A stretch of 35,637 nucleotides of DNA from JACKAN01 sp964502735 (GCA_964502735.1 CAZCYD010000026.1:1-35637), one strand, 5' to 3'. Counted from the first letter of the stretch, positions 24,721-33,080 are shown. A program made the numbers and translations. Notes: generated from the sequence alone by a model not told the origin.

Positions 24721-24978
24721 ATGTCTGAAGTAAATGGCAGAGGCCGTTTGATCACATTAACAGGTGAAGTTATTAGTGACAAAATGGACAAAACAATTTC
24801 TGTTTTGGCTTATAGGTCAGTTAGACACAAAAAATATGGAAAGTACATTAGACAATCTTCCGTATTTAAAGCACATGATGAAAAGAACACAGCAAAGATG
24901 GGTGATAAAGTCGTAATTTACGAGACGCGCCCTCTGAGTAAGACTAAACGTTGGAAACTTTTAGAAGTTTTGAAGTAA
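24721..24978 (+). CDS. rpsQ: 30S ribosomal protein S17
   Basis: S17 binds the 5' domain of 16S rRNA. The 85 residues carry the OB-fold pattern LTGEVISDKMDKTISV, a YGKYIRQS segment and GDKVVIYETRPLSKTKRW. AGAGGTAG precedes the ATG. It lies between rpmC and rplN, as in other bacteria. Confidence 0.97.
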   Translation: MSEVNGRGRLITLTGEVISDKMDKTISVLAYRSVRHKKYGKYIRQSSVFKAHDEKNTAKMGDKVVIYETRPLSKTKRWKLLEVLK

Positions 24979-24990
24979 GAGGATATAAAA

Positions 24991-25359
24991 ATGATACAAA
25001 TGCAAACGCGTCTACGAGTCGCTGACAATTCAGGAGCCAAAGAAGTTCAGTGTATTAAGGTTTTGGGTGGAACTCGTCGGCGAACAGCTTCTGTTGGCGA
25101 TATAATCGTGGTTTCCATAAAAGATGCACTACCTAAATCTAAAGTAAAAAAAGGTGATGTAGCCAAGGCTGTTATTGTGAGAACAATAAGTAAGGTCAGG
25201 CGCTCAGATGGAACTTATATACGTTTTGATGAAAATTCGGCGGTACTGATCAATAATAACAAGGAGCCAATTGGCACTCGTATTTTTGGTCCTGTTGCGA
25301 GAGAGTTAAGAGCAAAGTCTTTTGTAAAGATTGTATCTCTTGCTCCCGAAGTGCTGTAA
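24991..25359 (+). CDS. rplN: 50S ribosomal protein L14
   Basis: L14 forms an intersubunit bridge and is the docking point of the silencing factor RsfS. The 122 residues match the family length exactly: MIQMQTRLRVADNSGAKEVQ at the start, IRFDENSAVLIN in the middle and ELRAKSFVKIVSLAPEVL at the end. rplX normally comes next. Here rplE starts only 10 bp after the stop. Confidence 0.99.
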   Translation: MIQMQTRLRVADNSGAKEVQCIKVLGGTRRRTASVGDIIVVSIKDALPKSKVKKGDVAKAVIVRTISKVRRSDGTYIRFDENSAVLINNNKEPIGTRIFGPVARELRAKSFVKIVSLAPEVL

Positions 25360-25369
25360 GGAGAAGGAC

Positions 25370-25912
25370 GTGAGAAACTTAGAAAAGACTTACAAAACAG
25401 AAGTGGTGCAAGCTCTACAAAAAGAGCTGGGCTTAAAAAATGTTATGGATATCCCACGCATTGAGAAAATCACATTGAACGTTTGTATGGGAGAAGCTGT
25501 AAAAAATCCTAAACTATTGGAAACAGCACGTGAAGAGTTGACGGCTATTACGGGCCAAAAAGCGGTTGTCACAAAGGCTAAAAAGGCTATTGCAAACTTC
25601 AAACTGCGCGAGGGTATGCCCATTGGAACAAAGGTGACGCTGAGAAGGGAAAAAATGTGGTCCTTTCTTGAGAAGCTTGTCCATCTGACTATTCCTAGAG
25701 TGCGAGACTTTAGAGGGCTTTCGCCAAAGGGTTTCGATGGCAGAGGCAACTACAATATGGGTTTAAAAGAACAAATTGTTTTCCCTGAAGTTGACTACGA
25801 TAAAGTTGATCAGATTAGAGGAATGAATATTACAATTGGGACAACGGCAAAAACAGACGCAGAGGGAAGAGCTTTACTAGAGGCACTTGGTTTCCCTTTC
25901 AGAAAGCAGTAA
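25370..25912 (+). CDS. rplE: 50S ribosomal protein L5
   Basis: L5 binds 5S rRNA and contacts the P-site tRNA elbow. From the GTG at 25370 it has 180 residues, the family length. AAGGAG at 25358-25363 supports this start; the frame is open further upstream into rplN but without similarity. Conserved segments include ITLNVCMGEA, ITGQKAVVTKAKKAIANFKL, LRREKMWSFL and FDGRGNYNMGLKEQIVFPEV. It follows rplN directly, with no rplX, and precedes rpsH directly, with no rpsN. Confidence 0.98.
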   Translation: MRNLEKTYKTEVVQALQKELGLKNVMDIPRIEKITLNVCMGEAVKNPKLLETAREELTAITGQKAVVTKAKKAIANFKLREGMPIGTKVTLRREKMWSFLEKLVHLTIPRVRDFRGLSPKGFDGRGNYNMGLKEQIVFPEVDYDKVDQIRGMNITIGTTAKTDAEGRALLEALGFPFRKQ

Positions 25913-25930
25913 TTTAGGAGTGAGAAATTA

Positions 25931-26320
25931 ATGGATACTATTGGAAACTTCTTAACAAGAATTAGAAATGCTGGAATGGCCAAACACGAAAAAGTGGATA
26001 TCCCAAGCTCTTTAGTGAGACAAGGTATCGCAAAGGTTTTGCAAAACCAGGGTTATATCCGAGACTTTAAGGTTGCGAGAGACGGTAAGCAGGGCATGAT
26101 GCGTGTTTATTTGAAATACAATGAAAAGGGTGAGCCGGTTATAAAGCACCTTTCTCGAGTAAGTCGCCCTAGTCGTAGAATTTATGTAAAGGCTAGCGAA
26201 ATTCCAAAAGTGAGATCTGGATACGGGTTGGCTATTTTGAGTACAAATAAAGGTATTTTGAGCGGAGATGAAGCGACTGATAATAATGTTGGCGGTGAAC
26301 TTCTCTGCAAGGTATGGTAG
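25931..26320 (+). CDS. rpsH: 30S ribosomal protein S8
   Basis: S8 folds the central domain of 16S rRNA and in E. coli represses the spc operon by binding at the rplX-rplE junction. The 129 residues start DTIGNFLTRIRNAGMAKHEK and end GLAILSTNKGILSGDEATDN plus GGELLCKVW. AGGAG lies about 10 nt upstream. Since rplX is absent here, the E. coli control site cannot exist in the same form. Confidence 0.98.
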   Translation: MDTIGNFLTRIRNAGMAKHEKVDIPSSLVRQGIAKVLQNQGYIRDFKVARDGKQGMMRVYLKYNEKGEPVIKHLSRVSRPSRRIYVKASEIPKVRSGYGLAILSTNKGILSGDEATDNNVGGELLCKVW

Positions 26321-26326
26321 GTTGTT

Positions 26327-26866
26327 ATGTCAAGGGTAGGAAAAGCACCAGTTTATTTAAATGATAAAGTTAAGGTTTCTATATCAGGAAATCTTTTAAA
26401 GATTGAAGGCGGAAAGAGTTTTAAGCAGTTTGAGTTAAAACCTTCGATCAAGGCCACCATTGAAGATGGAAAGATCATTTTAACTCGGGAAAACGATGAG
26501 CCTCAGACTCGTGCCTTCCACGGTATGTTTAGAGCTCTTGTTCAAAATGCTGTGTCTGGTTTGAGTCAGGGCTGGTCCAAAACTCTTATTCTTAATGGTG
26601 TAGGTTATCGAGCTTCTGTTTCTGGGCGCAAGTTAGAGTTGGCCTTAGGGTTTAGTCATCCTGTAGTGTTTGAGATTCCAGAAGGCATAGAAATTAAAGT
26701 TGATAAACAGACGATTGTTCAAATTACGGGTTACGACCGCGAAGTTGTAGGTCAGGTGGCTGCAAAAATTAGAAGCTACCGTCCGCCTGAGCCCTTTCTT
26801 GGTAAAGGTATTCGTTATGAGGATGAACAAATCAGAAGAAAAGCGGGTAAGTCTGCCGGTAAATAG
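26327..26866 (+). CDS. rplF: 50S ribosomal protein L6
   Basis: L6 sits near the factor-binding site by the sarcin-ricin loop. The 179 residues form the usual duplicated fold: SRVGKAPVYLNDKVKVSISG at the N-terminus, then GVGYRASVSGRKLELALGFS, and the C-terminal signature EPFLGKGIRYEDEQIRRKAG. The gap to rplR is 51 bp, larger than most in this block, and contains nothing I recognise. Confidence 0.99.
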   Translation: MSRVGKAPVYLNDKVKVSISGNLLKIEGGKSFKQFELKPSIKATIEDGKIILTRENDEPQTRAFHGMFRALVQNAVSGLSQGWSKTLILNGVGYRASVSGRKLELALGFSHPVVFEIPEGIEIKVDKQTIVQITGYDREVVGQVAAKIRSYRPPEPFLGKGIRYEDEQIRRKAGKSAGK

Positions 26867-26917
26867 GTTGAGACTTATAGTTTGTTGCGTATAGGTTGAT
26901 GTTTAAAGAGGTGTGAA

Positions 26918-27283
26918 GTGAAGTTAAAGTTTAACAAAAAATCGAGTTCAAAAGTTATATCTAGAACTAAGAACAAGGTGAAAATTCGTCGCAAAATAAA
27001 TGGGTCACAAGACAGGCCTAGATTTTGTGTCTTTCGAAGTGGTAAGCACATGTATGCACAGTTGGTGGACGACACCACTGGAACAACTCTTGTTGCGGCC
27101 TCTTCTCTTAAATTAGGTGCTAAAAATAATAAAGAGGGCTCTAAAGCTGTCGGACAGGAGATTGCCAAAAAAGCTTTAGAAAAAAATATTAAAAATGTTG
27201 TTTTTGATCGAAGTGGCTATTTGTACCACGGTCGTATTCAGGCTATTGCTGATGGGGCTCGTGAGGCAGGATTAAACTTTTAA
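26918..27283 (+). CDS. rplR: 50S ribosomal protein L18
   Basis: L18 binds 5S rRNA with L5. The 121 residues start at GTG 26918 after AGAGGTG. They show RPRFCVFRSGKHMYAQLVDD and the conserved end VVFDRSGYLYHGRIQAIADG plus AREAGLNF. The basic N-terminal tail is typical. rpsE follows after 14 bp. Confidence 0.97.
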   Translation: MKLKFNKKSSSKVISRTKNKVKIRRKINGSQDRPRFCVFRSGKHMYAQLVDDTTGTTLVAASSLKLGAKNNKEGSKAVGQEIAKKALEKNIKNVVFDRSGYLYHGRIQAIADGAREAGLNF

Positions 27284-27297
27284 GGGAGAGAATATTA

Positions 27298-27753
27298 GTG
27301 GAAACTCAACAAGAAGTCCAAGAGCGAGTTGTTGCAATTAATCGCGTAGCAAAAGTTGTTAAAGGTGGTAGACGTTTTTCTTTTGCTGCACTCGTTGTTG
27401 CTGGAAATGGTAAAGGTGAAGTGGGTTTTGGAACAGGTAAAGCTGGAGAAGTCCCTGAAGCCATTGGAAAGGCCAGTCGCATAGCCAAAAAAGAACTAAA
27501 AAGCTTTAGTTTAAAGGAAAATAGGACAATTCATCACGAGGTTGTTGGAAAGTTCGGATCTGCACGAGTTCTTATGATGCCTGCCGCTCCAGGAACGGGA
27601 GTTATAGCTGGAGGACCAGTTAGAGCTGTTTTAGAGTCTGTAGGTATTAAGGAGATTCTCACAAAGTGTGTAGGGTCTCGCAATCCTCACAATGCTGTCA
27701 GAGCCACTCTTGATGGTTTAAGTCAGTTAGTGGACACTAAGCAAGCGAAGTAG
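27298..27753 (+). CDS. rpsE: 30S ribosomal protein S5
   Basis: S5 lies at the mRNA entry and, with S4, affects accuracy. It has 151 residues, somewhat shorter than E. coli (167). The start is GTG at 27298, preceded by GGGAGAG. The RNA-binding loop VVKGGRRFSFAALVVAGNGK and the C-terminal SRNPHNAVRATLDGL are intact. S4, its partner at the S4/S5 interface, is not encoded in this window. Confidence 0.98.
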   Translation: METQQEVQERVVAINRVAKVVKGGRRFSFAALVVAGNGKGEVGFGTGKAGEVPEAIGKASRIAKKELKSFSLKENRTIHHEVVGKFGSARVLMMPAAPGTGVIAGGPVRAVLESVGIKEILTKCVGSRNPHNAVRATLDGLSQLVDTKQAK

Positions 27754-27767
27754 TTGGAGAAGGTAAT

Positions 27768-27953
27768 ATGGTGAAATCATTTAGAGTTAGACTGAAAAAG
27801 AGTTTGATAGGTAGCAACCCTAGCCAAAAAGACACGGTTAGGTGTTTAGGCTTGCGAAAGATTAATGATGAAGTTGTAGTTAAAGATAATCCTGCAAATC
27901 GCGGACAAATTTTTAAGATGCAACATTTATTAGACGTTAAAATTGAAGAGTAA
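27768..27953 (+). CDS. rpmD: 50S ribosomal protein L30
   Basis: A small 23S-binding protein, 61 residues. FRVRLKKSLIGSNPSQKDTV is the family N-terminus, followed by LGLRKINDEVVVKDNPANRG. Its position between rpsE and rplO is the standard one. Confidence 0.95.
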   Translation: MVKSFRVRLKKSLIGSNPSQKDTVRCLGLRKINDEVVVKDNPANRGQIFKMQHLLDVKIEE

Positions 27954-27965
27954 TCGGAGTATCAG

Positions 27966-28403
27966 ATGAGTTTATTAGCAGAGTTAATGCCCAAAAGAGG
28001 TTCAACCCACAGTAAAAAACGAGTGGGTAGAGGAGATGGTTCTGGCTGGGGCGGAACAGCTGGTAAGGGACATAAGGGGCAAAAAGCCCGATCAGGTGCC
28101 CCTATCAGAAGAGGTTTTGAAGGTGGACAAACACCTATGGCTCGAAGAATGCCGAAGTTTGGATTTACTAACGTCAACTTTAAAACGACGTATAACATTG
28201 TAAATTTAAGTCAGTTGAACAATTTTAATGGAGAAGTAACGCCAGAAACTCTTAGAGCGGCGGGGCTTGTTGGCAAAGGCTTGGTGAAAGTTCTGGCCAA
28301 TGGCGAGTTCAGCAAGTCTATGAAAGTGAGTGCTCACAAGTTTAGTGAAGCAGCAAAAAAATCTATTGAAGCAGCTGGCGGAACAGCAGAGGTTATTAAA
28401 TAG
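27966..28403 (+). CDS. rplO: 50S ribosomal protein L15
   Basis: A late-assembly protein near the centre of the 50S subunit. The 145 residues carry the Gly/Arg-rich N-terminal extension (KKRVGRGDGSGWGGTAGKGH and FEGGQTPMARRMPKFGF) and a C-terminal globular domain ending in AAKKSIEAAGGTAEVIK. The TAG stop shares one base with the GTG of secY, suggesting coupled translation. Confidence 0.98.
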   Translation: MSLLAELMPKRGSTHSKKRVGRGDGSGWGGTAGKGHKGQKARSGAPIRRGFEGGQTPMARRMPKFGFTNVNFKTTYNIVNLSQLNNFNGEVTPETLRAAGLVGKGLVKVLANGEFSKSMKVSAHKFSEAAKKSIEAAGGTAEVIK

Positions 28404-29725
28404 TGGCAGCGACAGATGCAGCAGTATTACCTAAAGATTTAAGAAACAGAATACTCTTTACGCTTGGAATGTTAGCAATATACAGAATTGGAGTTGCGGT
28501 TCCCACTCCTGGGGTTGATGGGAGTGCCGTTCTTGAATTCTTTCAAGCTCAGAGCGGGGGGATTTTTGGTCTTTTCAATACTTTTACAGGTGGTGCTTTA
28601 GAGCGATTCAGCGTATTCGCCCTGGGGATTATGCCCTATATTTCTGCATCTATCATTTTTCAATTACTACAATCAGCAGTTCCATATCTTGAAGCCCTTA
28701 AAAAAGAGGGTGAGCAAGGGCGAAGAAAAATTAATCAGTATACAAGATACGCGACCATTTTGTTAGCCTTAATTCAAGGCTACGCTATGGCTTCTTGGTT
28801 GGCCACATCAACAAGTCCGCAAGGTCAGGAGCTGGTTACAACCCCATATTTTGGATTTATACCCTTTAAAATTCTCACAATCGTAACTCTTACTGCTGGA
28901 ACTTGTTTTGTTATGTGGATTGGAGAGCAGGTCACAGAGCGAGGAGTTGGCAACGGTGCGAGTCTCATCATTTTCGCCGGTATCGCGGCGAGTATACCTG
29001 GGGGAACCATGAATTTGCTGAGCGCAGTAAGTTCTGGGAATATGAGTGGAGTTTTAGCTTTGGCTGTTGTGTTGTTTATGATTTTTGTTATTTCAGCAAT
29101 CATTTTTGTTGAAGTTGGACAGCGCAGGATTCCTATTCAATATTCTCAACGGGGCCAAGGCCGACAGGCTATGCAACAGCAGCAAAGTCACTTGCCACTG
29201 AAGGTCAACTTTGCCAGTGTGATCCCTCCGATATTTGCATCCAGTTTGTTGATGTTTCCCGCTACTATGGCTCAATTTATTGATACGCCATGGGTTCAAA
29301 ACCTTCAGCAGCAATTGACTCCGACGGGTGCTATATACAATGTTGTTTTTGTAGCCCTTATTATTTTCTTTTGTTTTTTCTATACAGAAATTGTTTTTAA
29401 CCCCAATGAGGTGTCAGACAATTTAAAAAAATACGGTGGTTTTGTTCCTGGTATTAGAGCGGGCAAAAATACGGCAGATTACATTAAGCGGGTGCTTGAT
29501 CGTTTGACTGTTTCGGGTTCTATCTATCTGAGTGCAATTTGTATTCTTCCAACACTTCTTGTTGATCAAGCAAATCTGCCATTTTATTTTGGAGGAACAA
29601 GCTTGTTAATTTTGGTCGGAGTGGCGTTGGACACAAGTCAACAGATTCAGTCACACCTGCTTACTGCCAAGTATGACTCAATGATGAAGGGCGTAAAAAT
29701 TAAAAGTCGCAGGGTGCAGTATTAA
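28403..29725 (+). CDS. secY: Protein translocase channel subunit SecY
   Basis: The channel of the inner-membrane Sec translocon. The 440 residues contain about ten hydrophobic segments. Characteristic motifs are GVAVPTPGVDG near the plug side, LGIMPYISASIIFQLL, GVGNGASLIIFAGI, and the cytosolic loop QRRIPIQYSQRGQGRQ that contacts SecA and ribosomes. The start is GTG at 28403, overlapping the rplO stop by one base, with GAGG about 10 nt upstream. The SecE partner is encoded at 4636. The stop overlaps the adk ATG by one base. Confidence 0.98.
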   Translation: MAATDAAVLPKDLRNRILFTLGMLAIYRIGVAVPTPGVDGSAVLEFFQAQSGGIFGLFNTFTGGALERFSVFALGIMPYISASIIFQLLQSAVPYLEALKKEGEQGRRKINQYTRYATILLALIQGYAMASWLATSTSPQGQELVTTPYFGFIPFKILTIVTLTAGTCFVMWIGEQVTERGVGNGASLIIFAGIAASIPGGTMNLLSAVSSGNMSGVLALAVVLFMIFVISAIIFVEVGQRRIPIQYSQRGQGRQAMQQQQSHLPLKVNFASVIPPIFASSLLMFPATMAQFIDTPWVQNLQQQLTPTGAIYNVVFVALIIFFCFFYTEIVFNPNEVSDNLKKYGGFVPGIRAGKNTADYIKRVLDRLTVSGSIYLSAICILPTLLVDQANLPFYFGGTSLLILVGVALDTSQQIQSHLLTAKYDSMMKGVKIKSRRVQY

Positions 29726-30363
29726 TGAACATACTTTTATTTGGACCTCCTGGAGCGGGAAAGGGAACTCAATCCAATTTATTAGTTGAGAAGTTTAGCC
29801 TTTCACACATTAGTACAGGAGATTTGTTTCGTTATAATTTAAAAAATGAAACGCCTCTTGGTTTAGAGGCTAAAAAGTATATTGATGCCGGTAATCTTGT
29901 GCCAGACTCCGTGACCATAAGTATGGTTGAGGACGTTTTTTCTAGACTTGGGGAACGGGGTTTTATTTTAGATGGATTTCCAAGGACTGTGGCTCAAGCC
30001 GAGGCTTTGGCCGGTCTTTCGAAAAAAGTGGGAAAAAAGATCGATAAGGTTATTTTTTTTGAAGTTGCCAGAAATCTGTTAACGGAGAGGTTAACAGGAA
30101 GAAGAGTTTGTAAACAGTGTGGAGCGGTGTTTCACATCAAATCCAAACCTTCCCAAAAGGAAGGTATTTGTGATGAGTGTGGGGGAGAGGTCGTTCAGCG
30201 TTCCGATGATAAGCTTGAAGCTATTGAGAACAGGCTAAAAGTTTACGAGGAGTCAACGGCTCCAGTTAAAGATTTTTACAGACAAACAGGGAACTTAGTA
30301 GAGGTAGATGGTACGGGCTCGGCTGAAGAAGTTTTCGCTCGTGTTATGAAGGTGTTAAATTAA
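29725..30363 (+). CDS. adk: Adenylate kinase
   Basis: Catalyses ATP + AMP to 2 ADP in the cytoplasm. The 212 residues have the P-loop GPPGAGKGT (7-15), the AMP-binding STGDLFR, and FILDGFPRT. The LID domain carries four cysteines (Cys129, Cys132, Cys149 and Cys152), which indicates a zinc-binding long LID. The start overlaps the secY stop by one base. map and infA, which often follow adk, are not found in the 122 bp before rpmJ. Confidence 0.98.
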   Translation: MNILLFGPPGAGKGTQSNLLVEKFSLSHISTGDLFRYNLKNETPLGLEAKKYIDAGNLVPDSVTISMVEDVFSRLGERGFILDGFPRTVAQAEALAGLSKKVGKKIDKVIFFEVARNLLTERLTGRRVCKQCGAVFHIKSKPSQKEGICDECGGEVVQRSDDKLEAIENRLKVYEESTAPVKDFYRQTGNLVEVDGTGSAEEVFARVMKVLN

Positions 30364-30485
30364 AATTTTCTATGAAGAAACTGGACTTGGCTTTGCCATC
30401 GTGGTAGGCTTGGCGTTCGCAAGTTTTAGTGGCCTGTAGAAAATAGGATTTATTGAGTCAAATCAATGACTTAGTGGAGTTTAAA

Positions 30486-30599
30486 ATGAAGGTAAGAGCT
30501 TCAGTAAAAAAAATGTGTCCAAAGTGCAAAGTGATAAAACGCCAGGGGCATATCAGAGTTATTTGCGAAAACCCTAAACACAAACAAAAACAAGGTTAA
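30486..30599 (+). CDS. rpmJ: 50S ribosomal protein L36
   Basis: A 37-residue zinc-ribbon protein of the 50S subunit: MKVRASVKKMCPKCKVIKRQ, followed by GHIRVICENPKHKQKQG. Ligands Cys11, Cys14, Cys27 and His32 are all present, so this is the zinc-binding form. GGAG at 30476-30479 is well spaced before the ATG. It lies 6 bp before rpsM, the standard position at the head of the alpha genes. Confidence 0.96.
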   Translation: MKVRASVKKMCPKCKVIKRQGHIRVICENPKHKQKQG

Positions 30600-30605
30600 G
30601 ATGAT

Positions 30606-30980
30606 ATGGCACGTATTGCAGGTGTAGATATTCCTAGAAATAAAAGAATAGAAGTTTCTCTGACGTACATTTTCGGAATAGGGCGTTCTAGAGCTAGAGA
30701 AATTTGTAAAGAAGCAGGCTTCGCCGCAAACTTAAGAACAGACTCTTTGAGTGATGAGCAGCTTGTAAAGCTTCGCTCTATAATAGATTCAAGTTTGAAA
30801 GTAGAGGGTGATCTCAGACGAGAAGTGAGTTTATCAATCAAGAGATTAATGGATTTAGGTTGCTATAGAGGTTTGAGGCACAGGAAGGGTTTGCCAGTTC
30901 GAGGGCAAAGCACTCGTCAGAATGCTCGCACAAGAAAAGGGCCTAAAAAGACTGTTGCTAATAAGAAGAAAGCTATTTAG
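30606..30980 (+). CDS. rpsM: 30S ribosomal protein S13
   Basis: S13 bridges the subunits and touches the P-site tRNA. The 124 residues start MARIAGVDIPRNKRIEVSLT and end with the basic tail GLPVRGQSTRQNARTRKG and beyond. The helix-two-turn-helix core (IFGIGRSRAREICKEAGF) is intact. rpsK follows after 11 bp. Confidence 0.98.
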   Translation: MARIAGVDIPRNKRIEVSLTYIFGIGRSRAREICKEAGFAANLRTDSLSDEQLVKLRSIIDSSLKVEGDLRREVSLSIKRLMDLGCYRGLRHRKGLPVRGQSTRQNARTRKGPKKTVANKKKAI

Positions 30981-30991
30981 AGGGTGAGTGA

Positions 30992-31378
30992 ATGTCTGTA
31001 AAAAAAGTGACGAAAAAGAAACAAAAAAAGAGCCTTCCTCATGGAAAGTGCTATGTGATGGCAGGTTTTGGAAACACGATAGTGACAATAACAGATCCTG
31101 CTGGTGGTACGGTATGTTGGTCTACAGCTGGCATGCTAGGTTTTAAGGGTAGCCGTAAGGGAACTCCTTTTGCCGCACAAATGGCCGCAGAAGATGCTGC
31201 TAAAAAAGCCCAAGAGAGTGGGCTAAAATCTGTAGAGTTGTTTTTGAACGGACCGGGCGCGGGTCGTGAGCCTGCAGTTAGAGCAATTGCAAATGCGGGA
31301 CTGAGAATTACATCAATGAGAGATGTAACGCCAGTTCCACACAATGGTTGCCGTCCACCGAAACGTCGAAGAATTTAA
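30992..31378 (+). CDS. rpsK: 30S ribosomal protein S11
   Basis: S11 is on the platform near the Shine-Dalgarno helix. The 128 residues have FGNTIVTITDPAGGTVCWST, KGSRKGTPFAAQMAAEDAAK and the conserved end TPVPHNGCRPPKRRRI. The next gene in most bacteria is rpsD (S4). Here rpoA starts 24 bp downstream. Confidence 0.98.
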   Translation: MSVKKVTKKKQKKSLPHGKCYVMAGFGNTIVTITDPAGGTVCWSTAGMLGFKGSRKGTPFAAQMAAEDAAKKAQESGLKSVELFLNGPGAGREPAVRAIANAGLRITSMRDVTPVPHNGCRPPKRRRI

Positions 31379-31402
31379 ATTTAATCTCTTTTAGGAGAAA
31401 GC

Positions 31403-32491
31403 ATGCAGACACATTATTACAAGTTTTGGAGAGAACTCATTAAACCAAAAGGCTTTGATGTCGACAGAGACTCATTGACCGATAGCTATGGCAAGTTTGC
31501 AGTTAGGCCTTTAGAGAGGGGCTATGGTGTGACTTTAGGCAATTCCCTTAGAAGAGTCCTTTTAAGCTCTATGATGGGTTCTGCTGTTTCAGCGGTGAAG
31601 TTCGAAGGAGTATTGCATGAGTTCAGTACTATTCCTGAGGTTTTAGAGGATGTAACAGACATTATCCTTAATCTAAAAGGCTTAAGATTTCGTCAATATG
31701 ATGCCGAACCCAAGACTTTAAGAATAAAAAAATCTGGTCCTGGAACAGTTACAGGTGCTGATATTCAAATTTCCGACAAGGTTGAAGTTTTAAATAAAGA
31801 TCACCATATTGCAACTTTAGGGAACGGTGCCAACTTTGAAGCTGAGATTATTGTTTCTTACGGTAGGGGTTATCAAGAGGCAGACAGTCACAAAAACGAG
31901 ATGCCTGTAGGTTATATCGCGGTAGACTCTCTACACAGCCCCATTCGCAGAGTTAACTATCAAGTTTCCAATGCTCGAGTAGGGCAGAGAACTGATTACG
32001 ACGCCTTAACTATGGAAGTGTGGACGGATGGGTCTTTGAGGCCTGAAGAAGCTGTAGCTCTTGGCTCAAAAATTCTTAAAGAACAACTGCAGGTGTTCGT
32101 AACTTTTGACGAGTCCATTGAGCCAGACGAAGAAGAAGTGCACGTGAGTTCTCCAAAACTCAATGACAACTTATTCAGATCTGTCGATGACCTTGAGTTG
32201 TCAGTTCGCAGTGCAAACTGCTTAAAGAATGCAAACATTCGTTATATTGGCGAGTTGGTTGTTCGCTCTGAAGCTGAAATGTTGAAAACCAAAAACTTTG
32301 GTCGTAAGTCATTGAATGAGATTAAAGAAATACTGATTCAAATGGGACTAAACCTAGGCATGAAGATTGATGGTTGGCCGCCTCCAGGATGGGATCCAAA
32401 TGCTCCACGTCCTACTGTGGCCTCTTCAGCTCCGGTTACAACAGCGTCAGTGAATACGGCTTCAGACGCTTCAAATACCCATCAGCAGTAA
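31403..32491 (+). CDS. rpoA: DNA-directed RNA polymerase subunit alpha
   Basis: The assembly platform of RNAP. It has 362 residues; E. coli has 329. The N-terminal domain (to about 230) includes FAVRPLERGYGVTLGNSLRR. The C-terminal domain (about 250-325) includes LELSVRSANCLKNANIRYIG with the DNA-contacting Arg equivalent to Arg265, and NFGRKSLNEIKEIL. After WPPPGWDPNAPRP comes an extra Ser/Thr/Ala-rich tail of about 30 residues ending THQQ. AGGAG precedes the ATG. It is followed by rplQ after 40 bp. Confidence 0.99.
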   Translation: MQTHYYKFWRELIKPKGFDVDRDSLTDSYGKFAVRPLERGYGVTLGNSLRRVLLSSMMGSAVSAVKFEGVLHEFSTIPEVLEDVTDIILNLKGLRFRQYDAEPKTLRIKKSGPGTVTGADIQISDKVEVLNKDHHIATLGNGANFEAEIIVSYGRGYQEADSHKNEMPVGYIAVDSLHSPIRRVNYQVSNARVGQRTDYDALTMEVWTDGSLRPEEAVALGSKILKEQLQVFVTFDESIEPDEEEVHVSSPKLNDNLFRSVDDLELSVRSANCLKNANIRYIGELVVRSEAEMLKTKNFGRKSLNEIKEILIQMGLNLGMKIDGWPPPGWDPNAPRPTVASSAPVTTASVNTASDASNTHQQ

Positions 32492-32531
32492 TTAAGGGTT
32501 AGTAAAAAAGAGGAATAGAAGGAATAGTAAG

Positions 32532-33041
32532 ATGAGACATAGAGCAAAAACACATTCATTCGGACGCAGACCAGATGCCAGAAAGGCCTTGATTCGTGGT
32601 CTTGTAGATTCCATAGTGGAACATGGTCGTATACGCACAACAGTTGCGAAAGCAAAAGAGCTAAGACGACATGTTGAGAAAGCAATTACCTATGGTAAAA
32701 AAGATTCTGTGCATGCGAGAAGAATTTTGGCAGCCAGGTACCCTAATACCAATACGGTCTCAACTATCTTTAATGATCTTTCAAAAAGATTTAGCGACAG
32801 GCCTGGTGGTTACACACGCATCATTAAAATCGGAGCGCGTCCTGGAGACAAGGCCGAGATGGCTTTTATAGAGTTTGTTGATTACAAACTTCCAGAGCCT
32901 ACGACTGAAAACACGGTCGCGGCTGATGCAGCAAAAGAAAAGGTAATGAAGTTAGCTCAAAAGAGAGCCATCAAAAAGAAAAAGACAGTTAGAAAAATTC
33001 AAGAGGCTTCTAGAAAGGCCAATAGGGCAAAGAATAGATAG
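32532..33041 (+). CDS. rplQ: 50S ribosomal protein L17 with C-terminal extension
   Basis: L17 lies at the tunnel exit rim. The family core (about 120 residues) is clear: MRHRAKTHSFGRRPDARKAL, then RIRTTVAKAKELRRHVEKAI, then GGYTRIIKIGARPGDKAEMA. The 169-residue length exceeds that of E. coli (127). The extra C-terminal ~50 residues are an acidic patch followed by a very basic Lys/Arg tail, plausibly rRNA-binding. It is the last gene of the block and a strong terminator lies 40 bp downstream. Confidence 0.97.
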   Translation: MRHRAKTHSFGRRPDARKALIRGLVDSIVEHGRIRTTVAKAKELRRHVEKAITYGKKDSVHARRILAARYPNTNTVSTIFNDLSKRFSDRPGGYTRIIKIGARPGDKAEMAFIEFVDYKLPEPTTENTVAADAAKEKVMKLAQKRAIKKKKTVRKIQEASRKANRAKNR

Positions 33042-33080
33042 ACGAAAGCTTTGTGCTATTGCTTTTTAGTAAGCTTGTAA

